Positions 1-7,697 of a stretch of DNA of 30,399 nt are shown piece by piece. Numbering within the stretch: position 1 is the stretch's first letter; every line of letters starts with the position of its first letter. The stretch comes from an uncultured Sphingobacteriales bacterium. Its GTDB lineage: Bacteria; Bacteroidota; Bacteroidia; Chitinophagales; Chitinophagaceae. Both the position numbers and the translations under genes were made by a program. The notes below the pieces were generated by a model that was not told where the DNA came from, did not search any database, and was given only the letters and a program-made list of their open reading frames with translations. The stretch is from positions 1 through 30,399 of the forward strand of contig CAMLFX010000029.1 of the NCBI GenBank assembly GCA_946479435.1, written 5' to 3'.

Positions 1-329
1 GTTTGTGTTGTAGGTTGTGTATTAATATTATCATTGCTGTTTACTGTATTAACAGGCTGTGCTGATACAGGCTCTTTTGCAGCGGCATATTTATATATAA
101 TTTTTGTTCTGGGCTTATGTGCCACAGGTGCTATTCCCTGGGCAGGTATTGTCATCATAGTATTCAACATAACCATTTCATTCATCGAATCAATTACCTG
201 TTGCTTCGCCATCTCCATTTTCATCGAATCAATGGTATTTTGTTGCGCTTGCAAAGCTGCATTTTTGCTACTCATGTTGCATGATGCGGCAAATACACCT
301 ATACCTAATATTGCGATCATCTGTTTCAT
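1..329 (-). CDS. Partial small lipoprotein, C-terminus outside window
   Basis: A minus-strand reading frame opens with ATG at 329 and stays open to the window edge, so only the first 109 residues are present. The start MKQMIAILGIGVFAASC is a lipoprotein signal peptide with a lipobox ending at Cys17, so the product is probably lipid-anchored in the cell envelope. Residues about 22-55 hold two copies of an IDSM-type segment in a Gln/Met/Lys-rich stretch that should form a short helix or coiled coil. The part after it is Thr/Asn/Gln-rich and probably disordered. The opposite-strand ORF here starts inside the gene and reads as hydrophobic antisense sequence, so I treat it as a shadow. I do not recognise a family and give no function beyond envelope lipoprotein. 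Confidence 0.7.
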   Translation of the reverse strand, partial: MKQMIAILGIGVFAASCNMSSKNAALQAQQNTIDSMKMEMAKQQVIDSMNEMVMLNTMMTIPAQGIAPVAHKPRTKIIYKYAAAKEPVSAQPVNTVNSNDNINTQPTTQ

Positions 330-431
330 AAATTATGGTTTTGGTTTCAAATAATATTTACAATTATTAGATGATTGATTTGTTCTATCGTTTAATGCAA
401 TTATGTTAAAGTATTTTAGCAATTATTCAAT

Positions 432-456
432 AAAAAAAGCCTGCAATGCAGGCTTT
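432..456 (-). terminator. Rho-independent terminator of the 478-1110 gene
   Basis: A perfect 9-bp inverted repeat (AAAGCCTGC at 436-444, GCAGGCTTT at 448-456) with a 3-base loop. Read on the minus strand it is followed by a run of U (432-438). It lies about 20 bases after the stop codon of the minus-strand gene at 478-1110, so it should end that transcript before the lipoprotein gene. Confidence 0.8.
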
Positions 457-477
457 AAGTTATGAACTGGCTTATTT

Positions 478-1110
478 TTAAGATGTTGTATAAAGTTTGT
501 ACATCTCGAAATCAGGCAATTGCTGTTGTACTTCTTTAAAAATTATGTCTCGTTTATTTTTTAAGTTATCAGCCAAAGCCGGGTTTAAAGAGCGTTCCTG
601 CATTTCCAGTACAAACTGGGTATTTGCTTCATGTTGTTCGCGGGTAAATTCGTCTATGACATTTATGTATTTAGAGCAAAGGATGTTGTTATTAATTACG
701 GTTAGCAAGGCTAAGTGTTGTATTTCATGGGCAGTCAGTGGTTCCCCTTTCCCTTTAAACTCATGCCACCATGGGGCAAAAACAAAATCACTGTCGCGGT
801 TATGACTTTCAGTCATAAAATATTTCATAGCCATTACTCTTGGCTCATAGGCATCTATTTCTTTCCAAAATGGGGTTAATACATCGATAAACGATTTCAA
901 TTCTGCATCTTCTTCACTCAGGCTGCGTAATAATTTATACTCCAGCATCATACTGCCTATTTTCGCGTTCAGCATCTGGTTTATCATGCCCCATATTTCC
1001 TCCGGTACGTTGCTTGCCTGCTGCAATTTTCCTCCGCTCGACATTAATCCTGATACCGAGCGGGTTAATGCATCTATATTGATAATACAATGTTTTATAG
1101 CTATATCCAT
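478..1110 (-). CDS. Hypothetical helical cytoplasmic protein (210 aa)
   Basis: An intact ORF with an ATG start at 1110 and its own terminator downstream. The 210-residue product has no signal peptide or membrane segment. It looks mainly alpha-helical, with many charged residues and several short Met-rich stretches. A WWHEF motif lies near the middle and an HEIQHL segment just after it. I do not recognise a family and see no catalytic signature that can be trusted; HEIQH is HExxH-like in spelling (H-E-I-Q-H) but there is no other sign of a metallopeptidase fold. It is divergent from the response regulator gene with about 80 bases between the starts, so the two may share a control region. Confidence 0.7.
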   Translation of the reverse strand: MDIAIKHCIINIDALTRSVSGLMSSGGKLQQASNVPEEIWGMINQMLNAKIGSMMLEYKLLRSLSEEDAELKSFIDVLTPFWKEIDAYEPRVMAMKYFMTESHNRDSDFVFAPWWHEFKGKGEPLTAHEIQHLALLTVINNNILCSKYINVIDEFTREQHEANTQFVLEMQERSLNPALADNLKNKRDIIFKEVQQQLPDFEMYKLYTTS

Positions 1111-1190
1111 ACGTCATTAAAATTATTCGGGTTGCAATCTACTTTTTCTTACGCACTTATATTATCTGCTTTTCCCATAATTTTAATGCA

Positions 1191-1892
1191 ATGAAGAACA
1201 TCTTACTTGTTGAAGATGAAACGCATGTAGCGTCGCTTATCTTAAGAAGCTTGTCAGAAGAAGGTTATGAGGTGAGTCTGGCACCCGATGGTAATATTGG
1301 GTGGGATATGGCTACTAAAAATCCCTTTGACCTGATTATTCTGGATATTATGTTGCCGGGCATTAATGGGCTTGAACTGTGCAGGAAAATACGCGCTGCA
1401 GGCTATACGATGCCGGTATTAATGCTCACTGCGCTGGGTACGACACAAAACATTGTTGCCGGGTTGGATAGTGGCGCTGATGATTACCTCGTGAAGCCCT
1501 ATAAGCTGGCAGAGCTATTGGCCCGTGTCAGGAGTATGATACGCAGAGGCGGCACAAGTAATGGTGTGGTACAGGAGCCCGTAGCATCATCTGAAAAATT
1601 ACAAATTGCCGACCTTGTGCTTAACCTGAAAGACAAAACAGCTGAAAGAGGTGCCACAAAAATTGACCTCACCGCCACTGAGTACAGGCTACTGAAGTAT
1701 TTATTGGAAAATAAGAAACGCCTGGTATCAAGAATGGATATATTAGAAAATGTATGGGGTATTGATTTTAATATGAACACTAAGGTTGTAGATGTATACG
1801 TCAATTACCTGCGTAAGAAAATAGACAAGGATTTCAGTGATAAACTAATACATACTGTTATAGGTATGGGTTATATAATGAAAGAAGATTAG
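1191..1892 (+). CDS. OmpR/PhoB-family response regulator
   Basis: DNA-binding response regulator of a two-component system, 233 residues, the normal size. The N-terminal receiver domain (about 1-120) has the acidic pair Glu8/Asp9, the phospho-acceptor Asp52 in the segment LIILDIMLPG, the switch Thr80 and the conserved Lys102 followed by Pro. The C-terminal winged-helix domain (about 135-232) carries the family signature LTATEYRLLKYLLENKKRLVSR and ends in VIGMGYIM, as in the OmpR/PhoB group. The histidine kinase gene begins two bases after its stop, so the two are cotranscribed and partners. The stimulus and target genes cannot be told from sequence; the following stress-protein and channel genes are candidates only because of position. 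Confidence 0.95.
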   Translation: MKNILLVEDETHVASLILRSLSEEGYEVSLAPDGNIGWDMATKNPFDLIILDIMLPGINGLELCRKIRAAGYTMPVLMLTALGTTQNIVAGLDSGADDYLVKPYKLAELLARVRSMIRRGGTSNGVVQEPVASSEKLQIADLVLNLKDKTAERGATKIDLTATEYRLLKYLLENKKRLVSRMDILENVWGIDFNMNTKVVDVYVNYLRKKIDKDFSDKLIHTVIGMGYIMKED

Positions 1893-1894
1893 CA

Positions 1895-3265
1895 ATGAAG
1901 ATACAGCAGCGAATTGCCATATTGTTTGCGTTGCTGATGATAAGTATTGTGCTTGTTGTCAGTATGACACAATATTATTTTGCTAACCAAAATACGTTTG
2001 AAGACTTTTACAAGCGACTGGAAATTCGTGCTATTGTTGTAGCCAAGGCCAGGCTGGAAGAGGGGTATGTAGGTAAAAAAGCGTACGAAGAGCTCCGTGA
2101 CGAGCACCTGGAAGTGCTTCCACATGAAAAGGAATACTTCATTTCATTTAATAACTTTAATAATAATATAGCTGCTACCGGCCTGAGATTACCGGATATG
2201 TTTTTTAGTGAAGCTGTAAGAACCGGAAAATCGCGCTATCGCGATCATGATATGTTCTATTATGGATATTATTATACCGATAGTCAAAATATAGGGCAGC
2301 TGGTAATAGTTTCAGCGCGAAATGAATTTATTACATCTTATCTCAATAATCTGCTTAAAGCCATCATCATCAGTTTTATACTGGTAATATTAGTGGCCAT
2401 AGTTACGGGTATTTGGTTTTCTAATATCATGCTGAAGCCGGTACGTATCATAACACGTAAAATGAAAGAGATCACAGCCAGTCAGCTGCACCACAGGCTG
2501 CAGATTAACAAAGGCGAGGATGAGATAGCAAACCTGGCCGAAACCTTCAACAATATGCTCGATAGGCTGGAAGCCACATTTGAGACACAAAAGAATTTTA
2601 TCAGCAACGCCTCGCACGAATTAAATACACCACTAACCACTATAATTGGCGAATCAGAATATACGCTTAGTAAAACGCGTACTATAGATGAATATACCAC
2701 TTCACTTGAAACTATTCTTTACCAGGCCGAACGTTTAAAAGGTATTACCAATAGCCTGTTGCGTATTGCACAAACAGGATATAACGGAAAAACACAGGAG
2801 CTGGTTGATTTACGCCTCGACGAGATTATATATATAGTTAAAGAGGCTGTGGATAACATTATACCCGGCAATAAAGCGTTTGTAAACCTCAGCCTTATTC
2901 CTGAAGATCAGGCAAAGCTGATAGTAAAAGGCAATCAGCAATTATTGGAATTAGCCTTGGTCAATATAGTGATTAATGCCTGTAAATATTCCGATAATCA
3001 GCCGGTAAGTATTACAATAGCAGCCACTAACAGCGATGCGATAGTATTGGTTGAAGATCATGGTATCGGTATACCGGCCGGTGAAATAATGTATATATAT
3101 GAACCTTTCTTTCGTGCATCCAATACCGGTAAGTATAATGGCTATGGCATTGGTATGCCTTTAACGCGCAATATCATTCGTATGCATGGTGGTACGTTAG
3201 ATGTTACATCTGTAGAAAATGCAGGAACTACCATTAAGATTACACTGCCTTTAAGTAAGCAATAA
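1895..3265 (+). CDS. Membrane sensor histidine kinase
   Basis: Sensor kinase of 456 residues that should phosphorylate the regulator encoded two bases upstream. It has a first membrane helix at about 7-28, a periplasmic sensor region at 29-152, a second helix at about 155-175 and a HAMP linker to about 229. The dimerisation and phosphotransfer domain contains the phospho-acceptor His241 in NASHELNTPLT. The ATPase domain has an N box with Asn361 (NACKYSD), a G1 box DHGIGIP (388-394) and a G2 box GYGIGMPL (416-423). The H box has Asn where most kinases have Arg or Lys (HELRTP or HELKTP); the catalytic His and Glu are kept, so it should be active. The periplasmic domain is Tyr-rich and I cannot assign a ligand. 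Confidence 0.95.
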   Translation: MKIQQRIAILFALLMISIVLVVSMTQYYFANQNTFEDFYKRLEIRAIVVAKARLEEGYVGKKAYEELRDEHLEVLPHEKEYFISFNNFNNNIAATGLRLPDMFFSEAVRTGKSRYRDHDMFYYGYYYTDSQNIGQLVIVSARNEFITSYLNNLLKAIIISFILVILVAIVTGIWFSNIMLKPVRIITRKMKEITASQLHHRLQINKGEDEIANLAETFNNMLDRLEATFETQKNFISNASHELNTPLTTIIGESEYTLSKTRTIDEYTTSLETILYQAERLKGITNSLLRIAQTGYNGKTQELVDLRLDEIIYIVKEAVDNIIPGNKAFVNLSLIPEDQAKLIVKGNQQLLELALVNIVINACKYSDNQPVSITIAATNSDAIVLVEDHGIGIPAGEIMYIYEPFFRASNTGKYNGYGIGMPLTRNIIRMHGGTLDVTSVENAGTTIKITLPLSKQ

Positions 3266-3386
3266 CTCGTTTAACATAATCACAACATTTCTTACCTGTT
3301 TCTTACTCATTTCTTTTAGCATTCTTATCCCGCTATTACCCTTTACTAACACTACGTATGCAAATTTGTTGCAAAGATTATAAGCT

Positions 3387-3908
3387 ATGCAACATATTCT
3401 GATACCAACAGATTTTTCTATTAGATCGCTTAATGCCATACACACTGCGGCTACAAGTTTTACAAGTGAAAAATTGAAGATTTCATTATTTCATTTGTTA
3501 AGGCCCGATTACGATATCGCGCAATTATTCAGGTCGAGGCGCAACATGCACATGGATATGATAAGTAGCGAGTTCCATGATGCCTGTCAGATAATGCAAA
3601 ACAGGTATAGCTCTGTTATAAATGCTATAAATATTGAATTTGGCTTCGGTACCACAGCAAGTTATTTAAGCAACTTATTAGAAGGGCTAAAAGTAGATGC
3701 GGTACTTGTTTGCAACGACGTGGCATATAAGTACGATAATAAAAGTATCGATCCCTTGCCTTTATTAAAGAAGGTGGATGTCAAACTCCAATCTGTTTCA
3801 TTCAGTTATATGAAAACCAGGAAGAATGAAAAGGCAATGCTTGGTGAGTTCTCAATTAAAGATTTGTTAATACAAAATACAGAAGGAGATTATGTTATTA
3901 CAAAGTAA
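3387..3908 (+). CDS. UspA-like stress protein, degenerate
   Basis: A 173-residue protein starting MQHILIPTDFSIRSLNAI, the typical first strand and helix of the universal stress protein (Usp) fold. The middle and the strand VDAVLVCND fit the same fold. The ATP-binding signature near the C-terminus of nucleotide-binding Usp proteins (G-x2-G-x9-G-[ST]) is not visible, so it probably does not bind ATP. The last 30 residues do not look like Usp sequence. The 3' end overlaps the bestrophin-like gene by 17 bases, so the two proteins are made together. It follows the kinase gene by 121 bases with no terminator seen in between. Usp fold assignment is fair; the role is unknown. Confidence 0.7.
   Translation: MQHILIPTDFSIRSLNAIHTAATSFTSEKLKISLFHLLRPDYDIAQLFRSRRNMHMDMISSEFHDACQIMQNRYSSVINAINIEFGFGTTASYLSNLLEGLKVDAVLVCNDVAYKYDNKSIDPLPLLKKVDVKLQSVSFSYMKTRKNEKAMLGEFSIKDLLIQNTEGDYVITK
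3882..3889 (+). promoter_or_regulatory. Strong Shine-Dalgarno for the bestrophin-like gene
   Basis: The sequence GAAGGAGA, nearly perfect anti-16S complementarity, lies just before the ATG at 3892 and inside the 3' end of the stress-protein gene. Most starts in this window have no such site, which is usual for Bacteroidota. With the 17-base gene overlap it points to coupled translation of the channel with the upstream gene. Confidence 0.65.
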
Positions 3909-4806
3909 TATCCCTATAAAATATATTATAGGTAAAATAAAGGCTGGCTTAATATTCGTTACTATTTATGCAGTAGTGGTAGCTGCCCTATACAATACAT
4001 TTCATTTTACGCGCATTACAATACCACTTAGCGTGCCTATGATATTGGGCACAGTCATTTCACTTCTGCTGGGCTTCCGTTCCAATCAGGCTTACGACAG
4101 GTGGTGGGAGGCACGTATAATATGGGGTGCTATTGTTAACGATTCCCGCAACCTTGCAAGGCAAATACTCACGTTTGTCGATGGATATAATTCGGTTGAA
4201 GCACAACACTTCAGGGAGCGGTTTATACGCAGGCAAATGGGTTGGAGCTTCTGCTTGTCGCGCTCTTTAAGAAGGGAAAAACCTTTGACGGGTTTAAAAA
4301 CCTATATGATTGAAGAAGAGATAAAATTTATATCGGGTTATAATAATGCACCGGCGGCAATACTTGAACTTCATGCGAAAGATATTAGTTATGCACTGGA
4401 AATGGGTTGGATAAACCAATACCAGCAGGTAGCCCTCGACCAAACACTTACCAAGCTTTGCGATTCTATGGGTAAATGCGAACGTATAAAGAATACCGTT
4501 TTCCCGGCTACGTATAGTTTATATATCCATTTCGCCATGAACCTGTTTATTATGCTATTGCCATTTGGCCTTATTGAATACTTTGGTTTTGCAGAAATAC
4601 CCGTAGTTATAGCGATTGCTGCATCTTTTATGCTAATAGAAAAAATGGCTATTCACCTGCAAGATCCGTTTGAAAATAAACCTACAGATACACCTATGAC
4701 CACTATTTCGAAAAACATAGAAAAGGATCTGAAGCAAATGTTGAACGACTATAGTATACTTGAAGAAAACGATGGCGTTCACAAAAAGGCATATTATGTA
4801 CTATAA
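3892..4806 (+). CDS. Bestrophin-like (UPF0187/YneE) membrane channel
   Basis: A 304-residue inner-membrane protein of the bacterial bestrophin family, whose studied members form pentameric ion channels. Two membrane helices lie at about 17-36 and 43-62, directly followed by the family signature GFRSNQAYDRWWEAR (61-75). A second hydrophobic pair lies at about 205-250, preceded by RIKNTVFPATY and followed by the other signature, QDPFENKPTDTPM (257-269). Length is normal for the family. It is preceded by a strong ribosome site inside the stress-protein gene and ends shortly before a hairpin terminator, so it closes the transcript that may begin at the two-component pair. Ion selectivity cannot be read from sequence; bacterial homologues are generally described as cation channels. 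Confidence 0.92.
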   Translation: MLLQSNIPIKYIIGKIKAGLIFVTIYAVVVAALYNTFHFTRITIPLSVPMILGTVISLLLGFRSNQAYDRWWEARIIWGAIVNDSRNLARQILTFVDGYNSVEAQHFRERFIRRQMGWSFCLSRSLRREKPLTGLKTYMIEEEIKFISGYNNAPAAILELHAKDISYALEMGWINQYQQVALDQTLTKLCDSMGKCERIKNTVFPATYSLYIHFAMNLFIMLLPFGLIEYFGFAEIPVVIAIAASFMLIEKMAIHLQDPFENKPTDTPMTTISKNIEKDLKQMLNDYSILEENDGVHKKAYYVL

Positions 4807-4835
4807 ATAAGTTGATCATAGGGGTGGTTTACATG

Positions 4836-4865
4836 GCTCTGCGCGAAAGTGCAGGGCTTTTTTTT
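4836..4865 (+). terminator. Rho-independent terminator after the bestrophin-like gene
   Basis: GCTCTGC (4836-4842) pairs with GCAGGGC (4851-4857) through seven pairs including one G-U, with an 8-base loop, followed by eight T. It sits 30 bases past the stop of the bestrophin-like gene. Confidence 0.8.
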
Positions 4866-4935
4866 AAATATTTTAAAGATAAGGTAGGGGTAATTATGTT
4901 TTGAGATGTCGTATTGACGCACACATCAAAAAAAT

Positions 4936-7329
4936 ATGAAACCAATACTATTATCTATCGTTTTTGCCTTCATAGCATGCCATCTTTGGGCACAGTCAGA
5001 TTCATTGCAACCTGCAACAAAGCAAGGTCTTATAAAACAAAAAGTACATGGTCAATTGCTCGATGCTGAGTCGAAACAGCCATTGGCAGGTGTGGTCATT
5101 GTTCTGTTGAGTAATACCAGCATCAATACAATAACCGATGACAATGGCTACTTCACTATGCAGGAAGTGCCCGTAGGCAGGCAATCCTTCCAATTCACCT
5201 CAGTAGGTTATGAGCCTTACGTGGCAACAGAGGTCATGGTAATATCGGGCAAGGAACTGGAGCTAAATGCCCAGCTGCGCGAAAATATCCACCAGCTTAA
5301 AGAAGTGACTGTAAGTGCCAATAAAGACAAGGCGCGTCCGCTCAACGAGTTTGCCAGCATCAGTGCACGCTCATTTTCGGTAGAGGAAACAAGACGCTAT
5401 GCAGCATCGTTTGCCGATCCTGCCCGTATGGTTCAGAATTTTCCCGGAGTATCGAATGCCGGCGATATGGATAATGCAATCGTAGTAAGGGGTAATTCTC
5501 CCAAAGGCGTACTCTGGAAAATGGAGGGTATTGAAATACCCAATCCTAACCACTTTAGCTCACTTGGTGCAACGGGTGGTGCTATCAGCATGCTGAATGC
5601 AAATACACTGGGCAGCTCCGATTTCTATACCGGGGCTTTTGCGCCGGAAATAGGCAATGCGTTATCCGGTGTTTTCGATCTTAACCTGCGTAATGGTAAT
5701 ACCAACAATTACGAGCACACCATACAGGTAGGTACGCTCGGGGCTGAAATATCTTCAGAGGGGCCATTCAAAAAAGGCGGTAAATCATCTTACCTGTTCA
5801 ATTACCGTTATTCAACGCTGGCGGTATTAGGCAAATTCCTCGATTTTGGTACTATGGTACCTGAATACCAGGATGCATCTTTCAAAATAAACTTACCAAC
5901 CGCAAAAGCGGGCACCTTTTCCTTGTTCGGTTTGGGTGGTTACAATAAAGCTAGTTTCGATGCGGTAAAAGACAGCACGAAATGGAATGAGGACGATAAT
6001 AATGTTTCTTTCGATAACCGCGGGGGCATGGGCGTAGCAGGTATATCACACCAGGTATTCGTTAAGAAAGACGCTTATATCAAAACAGTAGTGTCTGCAT
6101 CGTACGATAAAAACACGGCGTCAGCTGATACATTGTCGGCGGCTAACGATTACCAGCGTACACCGATAGAGAAAGACTTGATAACGAATACTGCATACAG
6201 GGCAACTGTTATGTACAACCAGAAACTGGATGCACGTAATACATATAGGGTAGGGTTGATAGCACAGCAAATTGGGTACGATCTTGGGCAACAATATTAC
6301 GATAGTCCGGAAAAGGTGTGGAAGAATATACTGGATGGTGATGGCAACACACAACTGTACCAGGGCTATATACAATGGAAAACAAGATTGAACGACCAGG
6401 TAAGTGTAGTAGGTGGTTTGCATGGTACATTATTTGCCCTGAATAATAAATATGCTATCGAGCCACGTATGGCTGTTACTTATCAGCCGGGTATCAGTAA
6501 GTATACTGTTGCTGCAGGGCTGCACAGCAAGCCCGAACATATTTCTACTTACCTGTTTCAGAATGCTACGCTCAACGATGCCATCACTTATCCTAACAAA
6601 GGGCTGGGTCTTACAAAATCGTTTCACCTGGTTGGTGGTTATGAAACTGCATTGCCCGGTAAGTTGAGGTTGAAGGCAGAGGCTTACTACCAGCATTTGT
6701 ATAATGTGCCTGTTGAAAGTGATTCAGCCAGCGGTTTTTCAATGATCAATGCATTGGATATATATTCATTGCTGGATACTAAGCAGCCATTGGTTAGTAA
6801 AGGTACCGGCGATAATTATGGCATAGATCTTAGTTTGGAGAAGCCCCTGTCGCAGGGATATTATGTATTGGTTACGGGCTCAGTTTTTCACTCCACATAT
6901 ACTACTTATAGCGGTGCAACCTTCAATAGCCGTTTCGACCGTGGTTACCAGGCCAATTTGATTGGGGGCAAAGAGTTTAAACTAACGCAAAGTGGTAGAA
7001 AGATCATTGGTTTGAACGGTAAGATTTTGATGAGCGGAGGCTCTAAGGAAACGCCTATAGATCTGACGGCTTCAAGAATTGCAGGTAAAACGGTGTATGT
7101 TGCGGGTCGTTATTTCACACATCAGGCGCCTATGTATTTCCGTGCCGATGCCAGTATCTATTACAAGATCAATAGCCGTAAAGCCACTCATACCATTTTG
7201 CTCGATGTACAGAATATCATGAACAGGGAGAACTATTACTTTTCTTATTACGATAAGGGCGAGATAAAAAGGGTCAACCAGCTGGGTATACTGCCTAACC
7301 TGAGTTACCGTATCGATTTTCATTGGTAG
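4936..7329 (+). CDS. TonB-dependent outer-membrane receptor
   Basis: A 797-residue outer-membrane protein. The signal peptide (about 1-19) ends in LWA before Gln20. Residues about 37-115 are a carboxypeptidase-regulatory-like beta-sandwich (GQLLDAESKQPLAGVVI ... GYFTMQEVPVG), common at the N-terminus of Bacteroidota receptors. A plug domain follows (about 120-240) with the strand VTVSANKDKARPLNEFA and an AIVVRGNSPKGVLWKMEGIE segment, the usual RGN-type plug core. The rest is a beta-barrel of alternating aromatic strands that ends in YRIDFHW, a terminal aromatic as needed for BAM insertion. No SusD partner follows, so it is a stand-alone receptor. Substrate is unknown. It has its own terminator and is flanked by terminators, so it is monocistronic. 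Confidence 0.93.
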   Translation: MKPILLSIVFAFIACHLWAQSDSLQPATKQGLIKQKVHGQLLDAESKQPLAGVVIVLLSNTSINTITDDNGYFTMQEVPVGRQSFQFTSVGYEPYVATEVMVISGKELELNAQLRENIHQLKEVTVSANKDKARPLNEFASISARSFSVEETRRYAASFADPARMVQNFPGVSNAGDMDNAIVVRGNSPKGVLWKMEGIEIPNPNHFSSLGATGGAISMLNANTLGSSDFYTGAFAPEIGNALSGVFDLNLRNGNTNNYEHTIQVGTLGAEISSEGPFKKGGKSSYLFNYRYSTLAVLGKFLDFGTMVPEYQDASFKINLPTAKAGTFSLFGLGGYNKASFDAVKDSTKWNEDDNNVSFDNRGGMGVAGISHQVFVKKDAYIKTVVSASYDKNTASADTLSAANDYQRTPIEKDLITNTAYRATVMYNQKLDARNTYRVGLIAQQIGYDLGQQYYDSPEKVWKNILDGDGNTQLYQGYIQWKTRLNDQVSVVGGLHGTLFALNNKYAIEPRMAVTYQPGISKYTVAAGLHSKPEHISTYLFQNATLNDAITYPNKGLGLTKSFHLVGGYETALPGKLRLKAEAYYQHLYNVPVESDSASGFSMINALDIYSLLDTKQPLVSKGTGDNYGIDLSLEKPLSQGYYVLVTGSVFHSTYTTYSGATFNSRFDRGYQANLIGGKEFKLTQSGRKIIGLNGKILMSGGSKETPIDLTASRIAGKTVYVAGRYFTHQAPMYFRADASIYYKINSRKATHTILLDVQNIMNRENYYFSYYDKGEIKRVNQLGILPNLSYRIDFHW

Positions 7330-7355
7330 AGTTGGAAAGTGTGCGGTTGTTTTGT

Positions 7356-7385
7356 GAGCGCGTCCGGAAGGGCGCGCTTATTTAT
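7356..7385 (+). terminator. Terminator after the TonB-dependent receptor
   Basis: AGCGCGTCC (7357-7365) pairs with GGGCGCGCT (7370-7378) over nine pairs with one G-U, closing a GGAA tetraloop of the stable GNRA type. A T-rich tract (TTATTTAT) follows. It lies about 30 bases after the receptor stop. The U tract is imperfect. Confidence 0.7.
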
Positions 7386-7405
7386 ATGTTGTTGAATAAT
7401 TGTTG

Positions 7406-7413
7406 TATATTTG
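7406..7413 (+). promoter_or_regulatory. Candidate -7 element (TATATTTG)
   Basis: An exact match to the Bacteroidota -7 consensus TAnnTTTG. No TTG is found at the usual spacing for the -33 element. If used, it would start a transcript near 7420 with about 280 bases of leader before ku. Confidence 0.3.
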
Positions 7414-7487
7414 CTATGTTAAAAGAGCCTGTTATGGGATTATTGTTTAGTTCTCTTTTATTTATTCAATTACTTCACCCCGGAAAA

Positions 7488-7531
7488 TGTTCCAAAGTAC
7501 ATATAGTCCAAAACTGGAACAAAATGGAACA
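7488..7531. repeat. Three TGGAACA half-sites, possible operator
   Basis: TGTTCCA at 7488-7494 is the reverse complement of TGGAACA at 7515-7521, which is repeated directly at 7525-7531. The two direct copies are 10 bases apart, one helical turn, and the inverted copy is 27 bases from the nearer one. This spacing suits a DNA-binding protein touching one face of the helix. The inverted pair could also fold as an RNA hairpin with a 20-base loop. It lies about 170 bases before the ku start. Confidence 0.4.
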
Positions 7532-7697
7532 ATTTTGAGGAGGATAGGTCAGGTTAAACTTGGCTTGTTTGTACAGTCTTGGAATTACGGGATGTCGGCC
7601 ACTAAAAGTAATTGTTGTCCATTTAATTAATAATGAGTTAATTATGATGACTTTTTGATGGCATACGTTTTTTAAGGATTCAGCAAAAGCTTTTATT

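Larger units (their letters stand above)
7386..7697 (+). other. Long intergenic leader before ku
   Basis: This is the largest gene-free stretch of the window (about 370 bases counted from the receptor stop at 7329). After the receptor terminator it holds one exact TAnnTTTG element (7406-7413) and a group of three TGGAACA-type half-sites (7488-7531). A 40-codon frame starting at 7416 is open to 7538 but has nothing to support it as a gene. No RNA gene was recognised. The stretch is long enough for a regulated promoter or a structured 5' leader for the ku-ligD transcript. Confidence 0.5.

Noticed and set aside
34..354. Plus-strand ORF of 106 residues at the window start
   Set aside because: It is antisense to a minus-strand frame with a clear lipoprotein signal peptide; its hydrophobic, Cys-rich product is what such an antisense reading gives.
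656..760. HEIQH in the 210-residue unknown protein as a zinc-protease site
   Set aside because: The spelling fits HExxH, but no third ligand or surrounding metallopeptidase pattern could be found, so the match is probably chance.
4895..4910. TATGTTTTG before the TonB-dependent receptor as a -7 element
   Set aside because: The spacing between TA and TTTG is three bases, not two, and no -33 element is present.
7416..7538. Possible 40-residue ORF upstream of ku
   Set aside because: No ribosome site, no recognisable sequence; kept only as part of the leader description.
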